NCBI RefSeq assembly: GCF_022171985.1
Contig: NZ_JAJVHF010000004.1
Location: 248,001 to 312,000, forward strand
DNA length: 64,000 nucleotides
Origin: Huaxiibacter chinensis
Lineage (GTDB): Bacteria > Pseudomonadota > Gammaproteobacteria > Enterobacterales > Enterobacteriaceae
Direction: 5' to 3'
In this document: positions 1-11,504 of the stretch, one piece after another
Numbering within the stretch: the stretch's first letter is position 1
Layout: each line of letters begins with the position of its first letter
Notes under the pieces: generated by a model
What the model was told of the DNA's origin: nothing
The model's database searches: none
Seen by the model: only the letters and a program-made list of their open reading frames with translations
Position numbers and translations under genes: made by a program

Positions 1-1140
1 ATAGAAACGTGACAAATCCTGGGTAATCAAAGCCCTGTCTTCACGAATACCGATCCCGGCTGGCCGATCGTTGATAAGCCAGCTGCCGATCAGCGTATAG
101 CTGTCGCCAAATTTAGGAAGCTGATAAAATTCCTGGACGATCATCCCTTCTTCGCCGTAAGGCCCTTCTACCGCTTCCAGCGTTTTGCCGTTTTCGATAA
201 TCGACACGTTCGCGCCTTCGCGGGAGAAAATGGGCTTCACGACATACTTATGCATTGGCGGGAAGTCATCTTCAGCAAAGTAGGCCGGCAGCAGATTCGG
301 GTGATTCGGGAACATTTTCCACAGCATTGGCAGCAACGCTTTATTGGAGATGATGCTCTTCCAGGCCGGCTCCAGCCAGCGTACGCCTGCATCTTCCAGT
401 TTGGTCGAGAACGTTTCACGCAGCATATACTCCCACGGATACAGCTTGAACAGATTACTGATGATCTGGTCCTGAGTATCGGTGAATTCACCGCGTTCGC
501 CTAAACCGATATCTTCGATATAGAGGAATTCCGTGGCCACTTCTGCTTCGGCTGCACAGTCCTGCAGATACTGCACGGTACCACGATCTTCCACGGTATC
601 GCGACAGCAGGCGAGATGCAGCAGACTGAATCCGTGCTGTTCGCGCAGCTCAGTAAATCGCTCAATGAGCTTTTCCTGCAGGCTGTTGAACTGGTCGCTG
701 CCTTCCGGCAGGTTACCGGCATTAGCCTGATCTTCCAGCCAAATCCACTGGAAGAATGCCGCTTCGTACAACGACGTTGGCGTATCGGCATTGTTTTCGA
801 GAAGCTTAGGTTCAGTGACGCCGTCCCAGGCCAGATCGAGGCGAGAGTAGAGTGAAGGCTGATTCGTTTTCCACGACTGACGCACAAAATTCCAGGTGTG
901 CTTCGGGATACGGAATTTAGCCATCAGTTCATCGCTTTCGATAACCTGTTCAACCACCTTCAGGCACATCTGGTGCAACTCGGCGGTGACCTCTTCGAGT
1001 TTATCAACCTGGGCTAAGGTCAGCTTATAATAAGCATCTTCACACCAGTACGGTTCACCGTACATGGTGTGAAAGTTAAAGCCATATTCGGTCGCTTTTT
1101 CACGCCAGTCCGGGCGTTCAACAATACTGACTCGTTCCAT
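1..1140 (-). CDS. ygiC: YgiC, glutathionylspermidine synthase-like ATP-grasp protein (3' end outside window)
   Basis: The minus-strand reading frame starts at an ATG at 1138-1140 ([20 protein letters not shown]) and stays open to the window edge. About 380 codons are present, so only the last few of the roughly 386-residue family are missing. The sequence matches the C-terminal ATP-grasp (GSP synthase) fold of glutathionylspermidine synthetase; YgiC homologues have this fold but no proven glutathionylspermidine activity. The acidic and asparagine-rich stretch [11 protein letters not shown] is typical of the ATP-grasp core. It lies 2 nt downstream of ygiB, so the two are probably translated from one mRNA. 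Identification is firm; the biochemical role is not established. Confidence 0.93.
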   Translation of the reverse strand, partial: MERVSIVERPDWREKATEYGFNFHTMYGEPYWCEDAYYKLTLAQVDKLEEVTAELHQMCLKVVEQVIESDELMAKFRIPKHTWNFVRQSWKTNQPSLYSRLDLAWDGVTEPKLLENNADTPTSLYEAAFFQWIWLEDQANAGNLPEGSDQFNSLQEKLIERFTELREQHGFSLLHLACCRDTVEDRGTVQYLQDCAAEAEVATEFLYIEDIGLGERGEFTDTQDQIISNLFKLYPWEYMLRETFSTKLEDAGVRWLEPAWKSIISNKALLPMLWKMFPNHPNLLPAYFAEDDFPPMHKYVVKPIFSREGANVSIIENGKTLEAVEGPYGEEGMIVQEFYQLPKFGDSYTLIGSWLINDRPAGIGIREDRALITQDLSRFY

Positions 1141-1142
1141 GA

Positions 1143-1808
1143 TCAGCCGCCCATGGAGCGGGTAGTGGATCCCGTCGCACTACGCTGCATGGTGGACTGT
1201 TTCGCAACGGACTCACCAAAACCGCCACGGGTTACCGTGCTGGTGGTCGCGGGCTTAGGCGCCATCGCCGTTTTCGGTACCGTCATGGTCCGGCCTGGCT
1301 GTGCAGCCCCGTAGTTTTTACCCGTCGCATCGGTGTATTTACCGTAAGCCGGGCTGGACGGGTTTTTAGAGCTAAACAGCGGCTGCTGCTGGAAGCCTGC
1401 GCCCCCGCTCATCATACGACCCATCATGTAACCTGCCATCAGCGGCATCCAGAAACTGCCGCTCGACTGGTTTTGCGCCTGGTTTTCTGGCGCCATGCCT
1501 GCCTGAGCAGGGGCCTGCTGGCACTGGCCTTCACCGAATTCAGCAATACAGTCTTCGCGCGTCGCATATTTCGGCGCGGTCTTCTCCGCTTCTTTCAGCG
1601 CGTTGTTATACGCCGTGGTACATTCCGCGGATTTGCCGGTGGCCGCCGAGCAGTCGTCAGCGTTCTGGTACATCGACACGGTTTCGTCGCTTTGCTCGCA
1701 GCCCGCCAGCATAATTACTGCGGTGATCGCCAGGGCGACAGGTGTCAGGTGGCGTGCATTCCAGTTCTTGCGGAACGACGCGTGATTAATCGTTTTTGTC
1801 CGTTTCAT
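1143..1808 (-). CDS. ygiB: YgiB, DUF1190 lipoprotein
   Basis: A 221-residue protein. Its N-terminal hydrophobic segment ends in the lipobox LAGC (residues 34-37), predicting processing by signal peptidase II and lipid attachment at Cys37. The mature part is Gln/Met/Ser rich, with a [11 protein letters not shown] stretch and a basic Ser/Thr-rich tail ending in GG, as in the DUF1190 family. It has no recognisable catalytic motif. It directly precedes ygiC in the tolC-ygiBC neighbourhood seen in E. coli. A GGAAGA ribosome-binding site lies upstream of the start. Function is unknown; an envelope role is inferred from the lipobox and the position next to tolC. Confidence 0.92.
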   Translation of the reverse strand: MKRTKTINHASFRKNWNARHLTPVALAITAVIMLAGCEQSDETVSMYQNADDCSAATGKSAECTTAYNNALKEAEKTAPKYATREDCIAEFGEGQCQQAPAQAGMAPENQAQNQSSGSFWMPLMAGYMMGRMMSGGAGFQQQPLFSSKNPSSPAYGKYTDATGKNYGAAQPGRTMTVPKTAMAPKPATTSTVTRGGFGESVAKQSTMQRSATGSTTRSMGG

Positions 1809-1935
1809 TTTTGTCTTCCAGGACCCAGTGGTAGTACATAGGAAATAAGGCTTAGGATAGTGGATAGGTGGTCGAAATTGAAGCGAAGAGGGGATGTGAG
1901 GGGGATCTTTACGTTGACTTACGTTTGGATGTGAC

Positions 1936-1996
1936 AGGGCGCCTGCTTACCGGGCCTACGATGAAGTAGGCCCGCCAGGCGAGGCGCCATCAGGTA
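1936..1996. repeat. REP/BIME-type palindrome between ygiB and tolC
   Basis: This intergenic stretch contains GCCTGCTTACCGGGCCTAC, a short spacer, and GTAGGCCCGCCAGGCG, which can fold into an imperfect hairpin with the GTAGGCC/GGCCTAC core. It sits directly after the tolC stop codon and is typical of enterobacterial extragenic palindromes that stabilise the upstream mRNA end. It may also help end tolC transcription. Confidence 0.7.
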
Positions 1997-2000
1997 AAGC

Positions 2001-3491
2001 TTAGTGGCGGAACGGATTCGTGCCGCTGCTGGCTGGCGCAGCAGTGGTGGTACGCGCGGCAGCAGGCTGTGCTGCTGGCATATCCGCGTTGCCATTGCCG
2101 TTAAAGTTATCCACGGCGGCGTCCTGCTGCGGGTTTTCCGGCGCGACGTTTTCAGGCGCGGTTGAAACCGGTTTGCCCAGCGTGTTGTTCAGCATTTGCA
2201 GGTCTTGCTCGTTCAACGTCCCTAATGCTGATTTGATGTTCAGCTGATTAATCAGGTAGTTATAACGTGCGCTGGAGAGCTGCTGTTTTGCGTTATAGAG
2301 CGTAGTGGTGGCATCCAGCACATCGACGATAGTACGTGTACCGACCGAGTAGCCTGCTTCCATCGCATCCAGGGAGCTTTGAGCAGAAACAACGGCCTGT
2401 TTGTAAGCGTTGATGCTGCTGATGGAGGCGTTCACGTTGTTAAAGGAAGAACGCACGGTCTGCACCACGTTACGGTGGGCGGTTTCCAGCTGCTCGCTTG
2501 CGCCAACAAAGTTGTACTGCGCTTGTTTGACCTGAGAGTTCACCATCCCACCCTGATACAGCGGCATGGAGAAGGTCAGACCCACTTTATTCTGACCCAT
2601 GTTGCTGTCATCGTATTGTGCGCTGTTGGTTTTAGAGCCGCTGTACGTCGTGTCAGACACGCCGGTAGAGGCGGTCAAACCCAGAGTAGGCAGATGCCCA
2701 TCCTGTGCCTGGCGGATTTGCTCACGCGCCAGGTCCTGGCTCAGACGAGCCTGTAACAGGGCGAGGTTGCGGTTTTCAGCTTCTTTCAGCAGCGCATTGA
2801 CGGCCTGCGGCTTATCCGTTTTGAAATTGTCGACGTTCAACGAAGCCAGTTCCGGGTAGTAGTTACCGGTCACCTGACGCAGTGATTCCAGCGCGTTATC
2901 CAGGTTGTTACGGGCAGTCACTTCGTTCGCCAGCACGCTGTCGTATTGTGAACGGGCGTTCTGCACGTCGGTAATCGCGACCAGGCCGACGTTAAAACGC
3001 TGTGTCGTTTGGTCTAACTGACGATAAATCGCCTGTTTCTGCGCTTCGGTGTAGGAGAGCGAATCAATTGCGCTCAACACGTTGAAGTAGGCCGTCGCGG
3101 TGTTCAGGATCAGCGTTTGCTGATCGGTCTGATAGGTGACGTCCTGAATACCGGCGCTCTTTTCCTGCAGAGTCAGCGCACGCCATTTGGACATATCAAA
3201 CAAGGTTTGCGTTAATTGCAGAGATGCGCTGGTGGCATTAGAGTTAACGCCATTCGCATCACGGAAGCCATTGCTGTAGGTGTAATCTGCGCCTAAGCCC
3301 AATTGCGGCAGCAGCGGGCTGCGTGCTTCGTTAATCTTTTCGAACGCAGCGTCACGATCGGCCGCTGACTTACGCAGTTCAGGGTTGCCCAGACGTGCTT
3401 GCTGATAAACCTGTAACAGGTTTTCTGCCTGGCTCATCGCGCTGAAGCCCGTCAGGCTCAGGCCGATAAGGATGGGGAGCAATTTCTTCAT
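2001..3491 (-). CDS. tolC: TolC outer-membrane efflux and secretion channel
   Basis: This is the outer-membrane exit duct for AcrAB-type efflux pumps and type I secretion. The Sec signal peptide (MKKLLPILIGLSLTGFSAMS, cut before ENLLQVYQQ) is followed by two OEP repeats, each with long helical hairpins and beta strands, and a low-complexity Asn/Gln/Ala/Pro-rich tail. I chose the second ATG (3489-3491): an AAGGA motif lies 6 nt before it, whereas the ATG two codons upstream abuts that motif. The length (496 residues) matches the family (493 in E. coli). It is divergent from nudF. I see no damage. Confidence 0.97.
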   Translation of the reverse strand: MKKLLPILIGLSLTGFSAMSQAENLLQVYQQARLGNPELRKSAADRDAAFEKINEARSPLLPQLGLGADYTYSNGFRDANGVNSNATSASLQLTQTLFDMSKWRALTLQEKSAGIQDVTYQTDQQTLILNTATAYFNVLSAIDSLSYTEAQKQAIYRQLDQTTQRFNVGLVAITDVQNARSQYDSVLANEVTARNNLDNALESLRQVTGNYYPELASLNVDNFKTDKPQAVNALLKEAENRNLALLQARLSQDLAREQIRQAQDGHLPTLGLTASTGVSDTTYSGSKTNSAQYDDSNMGQNKVGLTFSMPLYQGGMVNSQVKQAQYNFVGASEQLETAHRNVVQTVRSSFNNVNASISSINAYKQAVVSAQSSLDAMEAGYSVGTRTIVDVLDATTTLYNAKQQLSSARYNYLINQLNIKSALGTLNEQDLQMLNNTLGKPVSTAPENVAPENPQQDAAVDNFNGNGNADMPAAQPAAARTTTAAPASSGTNPFRH

Positions 3492-3692
3492 TTGCATTCC
3501 TTGTTGTGAAGCAGTATTAGCGCTGATCTAATCAAAAATAATTGCCGATTCTAACAGAATCATACACACCAAAAGGTTGGCGTTACGTGCCATCCGGCGG
3601 TATTTTGCACCAATCTAGCATATAGCCTATAAAACGGCAGCCAAACAGCCTTGAAATTCATGATTTCCACACAATTGTGAAAGGATACCGCC

Positions 3693-4325
3693 ATGCAAAA
3701 ACCAGAGACGTTTCCAATGACCTTCGCCAAAAATGATGTAGAAATTATTGCACGAGAAACGCTTTATAGCGGATTTTTTTCACTGGAACTTTACCGTTTC
3801 AGGCATCGGTTATTTAACGGTGAAATGAGTGGCGAAGTGCGACGTGAAATTTTTGAGCGCGGGCATGCCGCAGTCTTGCTACCCTTTGACCCAGTGCGCG
3901 ACGAAGTCGTGCTGATTGAGCAGGTCCGGATAGCGGCCTATGACACCAGTGAAAGCCCGTGGTTGCTGGAGATGGTGGCCGGTATGATAGAGGATGGCGA
4001 AACACCGGAAGACGTTGCCCGTCGTGAAGCCGTGGAAGAGGCCGGCCTGGTCGTCGGACGCACTAAACCAGTGTTAAGCTATCTGGCAAGCCCGGGTGGC
4101 ACCAGCGAACGATCGTCGATTCTGGTGGGCGAAGTGGACGCCACGACCGCAGAAGGTATTCACGGTCTGGCAGATGAAAACGAAGATATTCGTGTTCATG
4201 TGGTGAGCCGGGAGCAGGCTTACCAGTGGGTAGAAGAGGGGAAAATCGACAACGCGGCTTCTGTCATCGCCCTGCAATGGCTGCAGCTGCATTATCAAGA
4301 CTTACGAAACGAGTGGACAAAATGA
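3693..4325 (+). CDS. nudF: NudF, ADP-ribose pyrophosphatase
   Basis: A Nudix hydrolase that cleaves ADP-ribose to AMP and ribose 5-phosphate. The Nudix box spans residues 97-119 and has all consensus positions ([20 protein letters not shown], then AGL). The sequence is collinear with E. coli NudF over its 210 residues. An AAGGA ribosome-binding site precedes the ATG. It is the first gene of a compact nudF-yqiB-cpdA-yqiA-parE run; its stop overlaps the yqiB start in ATGA, pointing to translational coupling. Confidence 0.96.
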   Translation: MQKPETFPMTFAKNDVEIIARETLYSGFFSLELYRFRHRLFNGEMSGEVRREIFERGHAAVLLPFDPVRDEVVLIEQVRIAAYDTSESPWLLEMVAGMIEDGETPEDVARREAVEEAGLVVGRTKPVLSYLASPGGTSERSSILVGEVDATTAEGIHGLADENEDIRVHVVSREQAYQWVEEGKIDNAASVIALQWLQLHYQDLRNEWTK

Positions 4326-4744
4326 AGCGCTATACACCTGACTTCCCAGAAATGATGCGACTGTGCGAAACCAACTTCGCGCAGTTACGCCGCCTGCTGC
4401 CTCGAGAAGACGCGCCCGGCGAAACGGTTAGCTATCAGGTGAGCAACGCGCAGTATTCCTTAACGATTACGGAATCAACGCGCTACACCACGCTTGTCGA
4501 AATCAAGCAAACGGCGCCGACGATCAGCTACTGGAGCCTGCCGTCAATGACGGTTCGGCTTTATCATGACGCTATGGTGGCTGAAGTGTGTTCAAGTCAG
4601 CAGATCTTCCGTTTCAAAGCGCGGTATGATTACCCTAATAAAAAGTTGCATCAACGCGACGAAAAGCATCAAATTAACCAGTTCCTTGCGGACTGGCTTA
4701 GATACTGTTTAGCACATGGAGCAATGGCGATTCCGGTTTGTTAG
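4322..4744 (+). CDS. yqiB: YqiB, DUF1249 family protein
   Basis: A 140-residue cytoplasmic protein starting [20 protein letters not shown]; it matches the conserved DUF1249 family of gammaproteobacteria. It has no signal peptide, membrane segment or recognisable catalytic motif. The start ATG lies inside the nudF stop (ATGA overlap). Conserved synteny between nudF and cpdA supports the identification. Function unknown. Confidence 0.92.
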   Translation: MKRYTPDFPEMMRLCETNFAQLRRLLPREDAPGETVSYQVSNAQYSLTITESTRYTTLVEIKQTAPTISYWSLPSMTVRLYHDAMVAEVCSSQQIFRFKARYDYPNKKLHQRDEKHQINQFLADWLRYCLAHGAMAIPVC

Positions 4745-4771
4745 CGTCATAAACCTACCTAAGGACACCAT

Positions 4772-5599
4772 TTGGAAAGCCTGTTGAACCTGACTGTTGC
4801 TGGTGGGGCGCCAGTCAGGATATTACAAATTACCGATACTCACCTGTTTGCCGAAAAACATGAAACGTTGTTAGGGGTAAATACCTGGGAGAGCTACCAG
4901 TCAGTACTGGACGCCATTCATGCCCAGCAGCGCGCATGTGATTTAATTGTCGCTACGGGCGATCTGGCACAGGATCAAAGCGCCGCGGCCTATCAGCATT
5001 TTGCTGAAGGCATCGCGAGCTTTAGCGTGCCCTGCGTCTGGTTGCCGGGAAACCATGATTTCCAGCCTGCCATGTACAGTGCGCTTCAGGACGCGGGTAT
5101 CTCTCCAGCCAAGCGTGTTTTTGTGGGCGAGCACTGGCAGATTTTACTGCTCGATACGCAGGTCTTTGGTGTTCCCCACGGTGAACTGAGCGACTTTCAG
5201 CTTGAATGGCTGGAGCAGAAGCTGATTGCCGAACCTGAACGTCAAACCTTACTCCTTCTTCATCATCATCCGCTTCCGGCCGGATGCAGCTGGCTGGATC
5301 AACACAGTCTGCGCAATTCGGCGGCGCTGGATCGGGTGCTGATGAAATACCCGAATGTGAATACGCTGCTGTGCGGACACATTCACCAGGAACAGGATCT
5401 CGAGTGGAATGGCCGCCGCCTGCTGGCGACGCCATCAACCTGCGTACAGTTTAAACCCCATTGTGCCAACTTCACCCTTGATACTATTGCGCCGGGCTGG
5501 CGCTGGCTGGAGTTGTACCCAGATGGCTCGCTGAGCACGGAAGTCTGCCGACTGGAAGGCGCACAGTTTAACCCGGATACCGCTTCAGAAGGATACTGA
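4772..5599 (+). CDS. cpdA: CpdA, 3',5'-cyclic AMP phosphodiesterase
   Basis: A calcineurin-like metallophosphoesterase that hydrolyses cAMP and so tunes CRP signalling. The dimetal motifs appear in order: DTHLF (residues 22-26), GDLAQD, GNHD, HHHP and GHIHQE. The start codon is TTG, set by a TAAGGA site 6 nt upstream, and the same unusual start is used in E. coli. The 275-residue length is normal. The stop codon overlaps the ATG of yqiA by one base (ACTGATG), so the genes are probably coupled. Confidence 0.96.
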   Translation: MESLLNLTVAGGAPVRILQITDTHLFAEKHETLLGVNTWESYQSVLDAIHAQQRACDLIVATGDLAQDQSAAAYQHFAEGIASFSVPCVWLPGNHDFQPAMYSALQDAGISPAKRVFVGEHWQILLLDTQVFGVPHGELSDFQLEWLEQKLIAEPERQTLLLLHHHPLPAGCSWLDQHSLRNSAALDRVLMKYPNVNTLLCGHIHQEQDLEWNGRRLLATPSTCVQFKPHCANFTLDTIAPGWRWLELYPDGSLSTEVCRLEGAQFNPDTASEGY

Positions 5600-6180
5600 T
5601 GTCAACGCTCCTCTATCTTCACGGATTCAACAGTTCTCCACGCTCTGCGAAAGCCACGTTGTTTCGCCAGTGGTTGCATGAACATCATCCGCACATCGAG
5701 ATGATTGTGCCGCAACTGCCGCCCTATCCGGCGGATGCGGCAGAAATGCTGGAGTCAATTGTGATGCGTCAGGGCGGAAAAAACTTTGGTGTGGTTGGGT
5801 CGTCGCTGGGGGGATATTACGCCACCTGGCTGTCGCAATGCTTTATGGTGCCTGCGGTGGTGGTTAACCCTGCCGTACGTCCATTTGAGCTATTACAAGA
5901 CTATCTCGGCCAGAACGAGAACCCCTACACCGGACAACAATATGTGCTAGAGTCACGCCATATTTACGACCTCAAAGTCATGCAGATAGACCCTCTCGAA
6001 GCGCCGGATCTCATCTGGTTGCTGCAACAGACGGGTGATGAAGTGCTGGATTACCGCCAGGCAGTGGCGTATTACGCATCCTGCCGCCAAACTGTACAAG
6101 AGGGCGGAAACCATGCTTTCACGGGCTTTGAGGATCATTTCACCCAGATTGTCGATTTTCTTGGTCTGCACAGCCACTGA
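5599..6180 (+). CDS. yqiA: YqiA, alpha/beta-hydrolase esterase
   Basis: A 193-residue esterase of the UPF0227/YqiA family. An oxyanion-hole type HGFNSSP lies near the N-terminus, the nucleophile elbow is GSSLGG, an acidic residue lies in QTGDEVLDY, and the catalytic His is in GGNHAF. It overlaps cpdA by one nucleotide and precedes parE by 27 nt, as in E. coli, so parE is probably co-transcribed. E. coli YqiA acts on short-chain acyl esters; the physiological substrate is unclear. Confidence 0.95.
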   Translation: MSTLLYLHGFNSSPRSAKATLFRQWLHEHHPHIEMIVPQLPPYPADAAEMLESIVMRQGGKNFGVVGSSLGGYYATWLSQCFMVPAVVVNPAVRPFELLQDYLGQNENPYTGQQYVLESRHIYDLKVMQIDPLEAPDLIWLLQQTGDEVLDYRQAVAYYASCRQTVQEGGNHAFTGFEDHFTQIVDFLGLHSH

Positions 6181-6204
6181 CAATCACTGCGAATTGCTAG
6201 TTAA

Positions 6205-8100
<1,896 letters not shown>

Positions 8101-8125
8101 TGTCCTCATCCTGACTCAGGTATCG

Positions 8126-8162
8126 AAAGCCCGGTAAGCGTGAGCGCTACCGGGCTTTTTTA
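8126..8162. terminator. Bidirectional rho-independent terminator between parE and the receptor gene
   Basis: An 11-bp stem (AAAGCCCGGTA pairing with TACCGGGCTTT) closes a short GC-rich loop, followed by T residues on the plus strand and preceded by A residues for the minus strand. It lies between two convergent genes and can serve both. Confidence 0.85.
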
Positions 8163-8164
8163 CA

Positions 8165-10312
8165 TCAAAAATCCATCTTCACCGTAAACTGCACTTCGCG
8201 TGGATCGCCAATCTGGTTACCCAGATTATTCGTTGCAATGGATGAGGTGTAGTAGGTCTTATCAAACAGATTCTTGACGTTCAGCTGCAGCGTCACCGGG
8301 TACTGCCATTTCATCTTATACGCCGCAAACGCGTCAGCGATAAAATAGCCCGGAAGGTAGTAGTCCGCCCCGTTGGTTGCCGAGCGACGGCTCACACCAT
8401 GCCCTCCGCCGCCGAGTGTCAGCGTATTACCGCCGATGACGTTCTGTATGTCATAGGTCAGGAACAGAGAACCGGTGTGACGGGGGACATTGGGTAAGGG
8501 TTTGCCTGCATAATCAGGATCTTCCAGGACCTTTGCGTCCGTGTACCCGTAGCTGGCGATGAGGTTGGTGTTTTCAGTTAACGAGCCCGCGAGATCCACT
8601 TCCACCCCTTGCGAACGCACGCGACCAGCGGTTTTTGCCACCGTTTCATCACCGATGCTTTCGGTATAGAGGACGTTGCGCTTATGAATATCAAACAAGG
8701 CAATGTTGGCGGTAATACCGTTGAAAAGGTCAAACTTAGCGCCTATTTCGTAAGCATTAGAGGTTTCTGGCGGCAAGTTGCCAATGTAGCTGGCAATCGA
8801 TGACTGAGGCATAAACGTCTGGGAGTAGTTCGCAAACAACGACACGGCCGGCGTAAGCTTGTAAACCAGTCCCGCTTTCGGCGTCCACCGATCGTCACGG
8901 CTGTCAGTATTCACGTTAAAGGGGCGACCTTTCCCGGCATACTGAGTGTAAGACTGATAGCGAATCCCGGTTACCGCTATCCATTTATCGGTCAGATACA
9001 GGGCGTCCTGCGTATAGGCAGAATAGCTCTCCTGTTTGATCGTCTGATCGCTGTCAGATGCCGACACGGTGGTGCATTTGCTCAGATCCCCGTAAGTCGG
9101 ATGATAGATATTAAACCCTTTCACGTTCTTACAGCGGATCATATCCGTGCGCAACAGATCGTAATTCTCGTACGACACGCCAGTCAGGATCTCGTTATAG
9201 AAACCGGCAATATCCAGGTTACCCTGCAAGTCAGCCCGCGTGGCGTGCATACGCTGGGTTGAACCTTGAGTGGCGTCAACACGACGGGTGAGATTGCCGG
9301 TGGTGGCGTCATAGGCCATGACGCGGGCCTGATTGTCCGTATATTTGTCCTGGCTGAAGCTGTAGTCAAACTTCGCAGTCCATTGGCTGTTAAGGCGGTA
9401 CTCCGCGTTGAGTTGCGCCAAATCTGACTCACCGTCGGTAATGTTAAACGGCTCGTCGAACCGGGTTTTAGGATCCACTTTAACCGGCTGTTTGGTGTTG
9501 AGATCGAACAGGGTCCCTCGATCGAAGGGGACCTGATAATCCCGGTGTGAATAGAGAACGGTAACGGTCGCATCATCACCCAACCAGGACAGCGACGGGG
9601 CGATAAAGGTGCTGCGTGTTTTACCGAAGTTACGCCAGTAATCTTCTTTCTGATATTCACCCGTAAGGCGCCAGGCCAGCCGTGTGCCTTCAACAGGGCC
9701 GGTCATATCCAGTTGTCCGGTACCGCCACCAAAACTGCTGGAGGTGGCTGAAATCGAGCCGCCAAACCTGTTTTCGGGTCGTTTCGTGATCACGTTGATC
9801 AAGCCGCCCGGATCCAGAATCCCATACAGCGTCGATGCCGGACCTTTCAGTACCTCAACCCGCTCCGTGGCGGCGTTAAAGCTGCGCGGTAAGACGGTGC
9901 GCAGGCCGTTGGTCATGATGGATCCATCACGATTCGCCCCAAATCCACGGCGAACGAACGCATCCTGTGTGCCGCCGAGGGTGTTGGTTTGCACAACGTT
10001 GCTCACGTTGTACAGCGCCTCATCGAGGGAGGTGACATGCTGATCTTCAAGAACCCGATCGCTGACGGTATTGACCACCTGCGGGATATCGAGCATGGGC
10101 ATGTTGGTGAGCGTAGCGGTTGAGGTATTTAACGGCTGATAGCCATTGGTGGCCTCTGTCTTTGCATTTGGATCGGCGGTGACGGTCAGCGTTTCATCGT
10201 CTTTTTCGGTGCGGGTACCGGCAGACTGCGCCAGTGGCGCGACGAACAGTAAAGAAAAGAGCAAACGCCCCGTTATCCCGGAGAGTGAAGGTGTGAACTT
10301 AGCCATTAACAT
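8165..10312 (-). CDS. TonB-dependent siderophore receptor (FoxA/FhuA/FhuE-like)
   Basis: A 715-residue outer-membrane receptor for a ferric siderophore. The signal peptide ends near APLAQSAG. A TonB-box-like DETLTVTA follows, then a plug domain (DIPQVVNTVSDRVLED through VEVLKGPASTLYG and GGLINVITKRP) and a 22-strand barrel ending in the C-terminal aromatic FTVKMDF required for barrel assembly. GGGAAACAG precedes the first ATG; a second ATG two codons on is also possible. A Fur-box-like site lies upstream, and the divergent operon encodes the matching inner-membrane importer. I cannot tell the ligand; a hydroxamate (ferrioxamine or ferrichrome type) is the best guess from family resemblance. 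Confidence 0.93.
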   Translation of the reverse strand: MLMAKFTPSLSGITGRLLFSLLFVAPLAQSAGTRTEKDDETLTVTADPNAKTEATNGYQPLNTSTATLTNMPMLDIPQVVNTVSDRVLEDQHVTSLDEALYNVSNVVQTNTLGGTQDAFVRRGFGANRDGSIMTNGLRTVLPRSFNAATERVEVLKGPASTLYGILDPGGLINVITKRPENRFGGSISATSSSFGGGTGQLDMTGPVEGTRLAWRLTGEYQKEDYWRNFGKTRSTFIAPSLSWLGDDATVTVLYSHRDYQVPFDRGTLFDLNTKQPVKVDPKTRFDEPFNITDGESDLAQLNAEYRLNSQWTAKFDYSFSQDKYTDNQARVMAYDATTGNLTRRVDATQGSTQRMHATRADLQGNLDIAGFYNEILTGVSYENYDLLRTDMIRCKNVKGFNIYHPTYGDLSKCTTVSASDSDQTIKQESYSAYTQDALYLTDKWIAVTGIRYQSYTQYAGKGRPFNVNTDSRDDRWTPKAGLVYKLTPAVSLFANYSQTFMPQSSIASYIGNLPPETSNAYEIGAKFDLFNGITANIALFDIHKRNVLYTESIGDETVAKTAGRVRSQGVEVDLAGSLTENTNLIASYGYTDAKVLEDPDYAGKPLPNVPRHTGSLFLTYDIQNVIGGNTLTLGGGGHGVSRRSATNGADYYLPGYFIADAFAAYKMKWQYPVTLQLNVKNLFDKTYYTSSIATNNLGNQIGDPREVQFTVKMDF

Positions 10313-10688
10313 CTGTTTCCCAAAGAACTCAACGAATTATCGCGAGTGAAAGTGGTGTTTCATTGCCCGAAAAGCGTGCCCCGTTAAGCTTTCTTAAGCT
10401 TCGGGTTTGTAATGAGAATCATTCAATCATGCGGCAATGTAGTAGTAAATGGAAAAAAGAAAAAATCGACTACCGCTGAAAAAGGATCAAAAACTCCCTG
10501 CGATACATGCACTAAACTACTGAAAATCATCATTATAGTGTGATTGATTCCTCAGGTTTTTGTGCAGTTAACCCCTGTTTTTATTAGGGTATGCATCCAC
10601 TTGACTACTACAGAGAGCAAGGTCAGAATCCTCAAAAGAGAATGAGTTTTATTTTTATTTATCCATTATTTATTTAATTGGCGTTCAC
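10313..10688. promoter_or_regulatory. Divergent iron-regulated promoter region with a Fur box
   Basis: No gene in this 376-bp AT-rich gap. The stretch at 10408-10426 (TGTAATGAGAATCATTCAA) matches 13 of 19 positions of the Fur consensus, with the AATGA/AATCATT core intact, and sits about 90 bp upstream of the receptor start. A weaker Fur-like AAATCATCATTAT lies at about 10524. Both the receptor and the divergent ABC operon could be repressed by Fe-Fur from here; this is inferred from sequence. Confidence 0.7.
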
Positions 10689-11504
10689 GTGGCAAATCAT
10701 TCGGCAGACACAGGGCTGGTTCTGGAAAACCTCTCTGCGGGTTATCAGAAAAAAATCATTATTGATGATATTTCCCTCACGCTTCCTTCAGGGAAAATGA
10801 CCGTTCTGGTTGGGGCTAACGGCTGTGGGAAATCAACCCTCCTCAGTACGATGGCGCGTTTGCTGCAACCGATGGGTGGGGCAGTACTGTTAGACGGCAA
10901 AGCCATACACCAACAACCCACTAAAGCGGTTTCCCGTTGTTTGGGTATTTTGCCGCAATCGCCGCTGCTGCCAGAAGGGTTAACCGTGTTTGAACTGGTT
11001 TCACGCGGGCGCTTTCCGTGGCAAAACTTCATGCGTCAGTGGACGGAGGCAGACGAACGAGCGGTAGACGAGGCGCTGCGCCTGACCAATACAGACGCTT
11101 TTGCACATTTGCCTGTAGAAAGCCTTTCAGGTGGACAACGGCAGCGCTGCTGGATAGCCATGGCGCTGGCACAGCAAACTCCAACGATATTGCTCGACGA
11201 GCCAACGACCTTTCTCGATCTGCGTTATCAGGTGGAGATCCTTGAATTACTGCATGATTTAACCCGCCATCATGGTCGAACGGTGGTGGTTGTCCTGCAC
11301 GATCTCAATTTCGCGGTCAACTACGGCGACACGCTGATCTTTCTGCGTCAGGGGCGGGTGGAAGGTGTGCTTCATGAGGGGGATATCTGTACCCCGGAGC
11401 TGATTAAAACGGTCTTCGACGTCGAGGTGCAGGCCTCGGTTAATCCGCTTACCGGCAAACCTTTCTTCATACCGTTTCGTCGTCAGACAGGACAGGCCGG
11501 ATGA
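10689..11504 (+). CDS. Iron-siderophore ABC transporter ATP-binding protein
   Basis: A 271-residue FecE/FhuC-type ATPase energising siderophore import at the inner membrane. Walker A is GANGCGKS (42-49), the Q-loop is ILPQS, the signature is LSGGQ (146-150), Walker B is ILLDEP (167-172), and the H-loop is VLHDLN. The start is GTG (MANHSADTG). The stop overlaps the next gene's ATG (ATGA), as at every junction in this operon, so the stoichiometry is probably set by translational coupling. It is divergent from the receptor. Confidence 0.94.
   Translation: MANHSADTGLVLENLSAGYQKKIIIDDISLTLPSGKMTVLVGANGCGKSTLLSTMARLLQPMGGAVLLDGKAIHQQPTKAVSRCLGILPQSPLLPEGLTVFELVSRGRFPWQNFMRQWTEADERAVDEALRLTNTDAFAHLPVESLSGGQRQRCWIAMALAQQTPTILLDEPTTFLDLRYQVEILELLHDLTRHHGRTVVVVLHDLNFAVNYGDTLIFLRQGRVEGVLHEGDICTPELIKTVFDVEVQASVNPLTGKPFFIPFRRQTGQAG

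Noticed and set aside
4943..5438. Long ORFs opposite and overlapping cpdA
   Set aside because: They are other-frame shadows of a conserved gene, without own signals.
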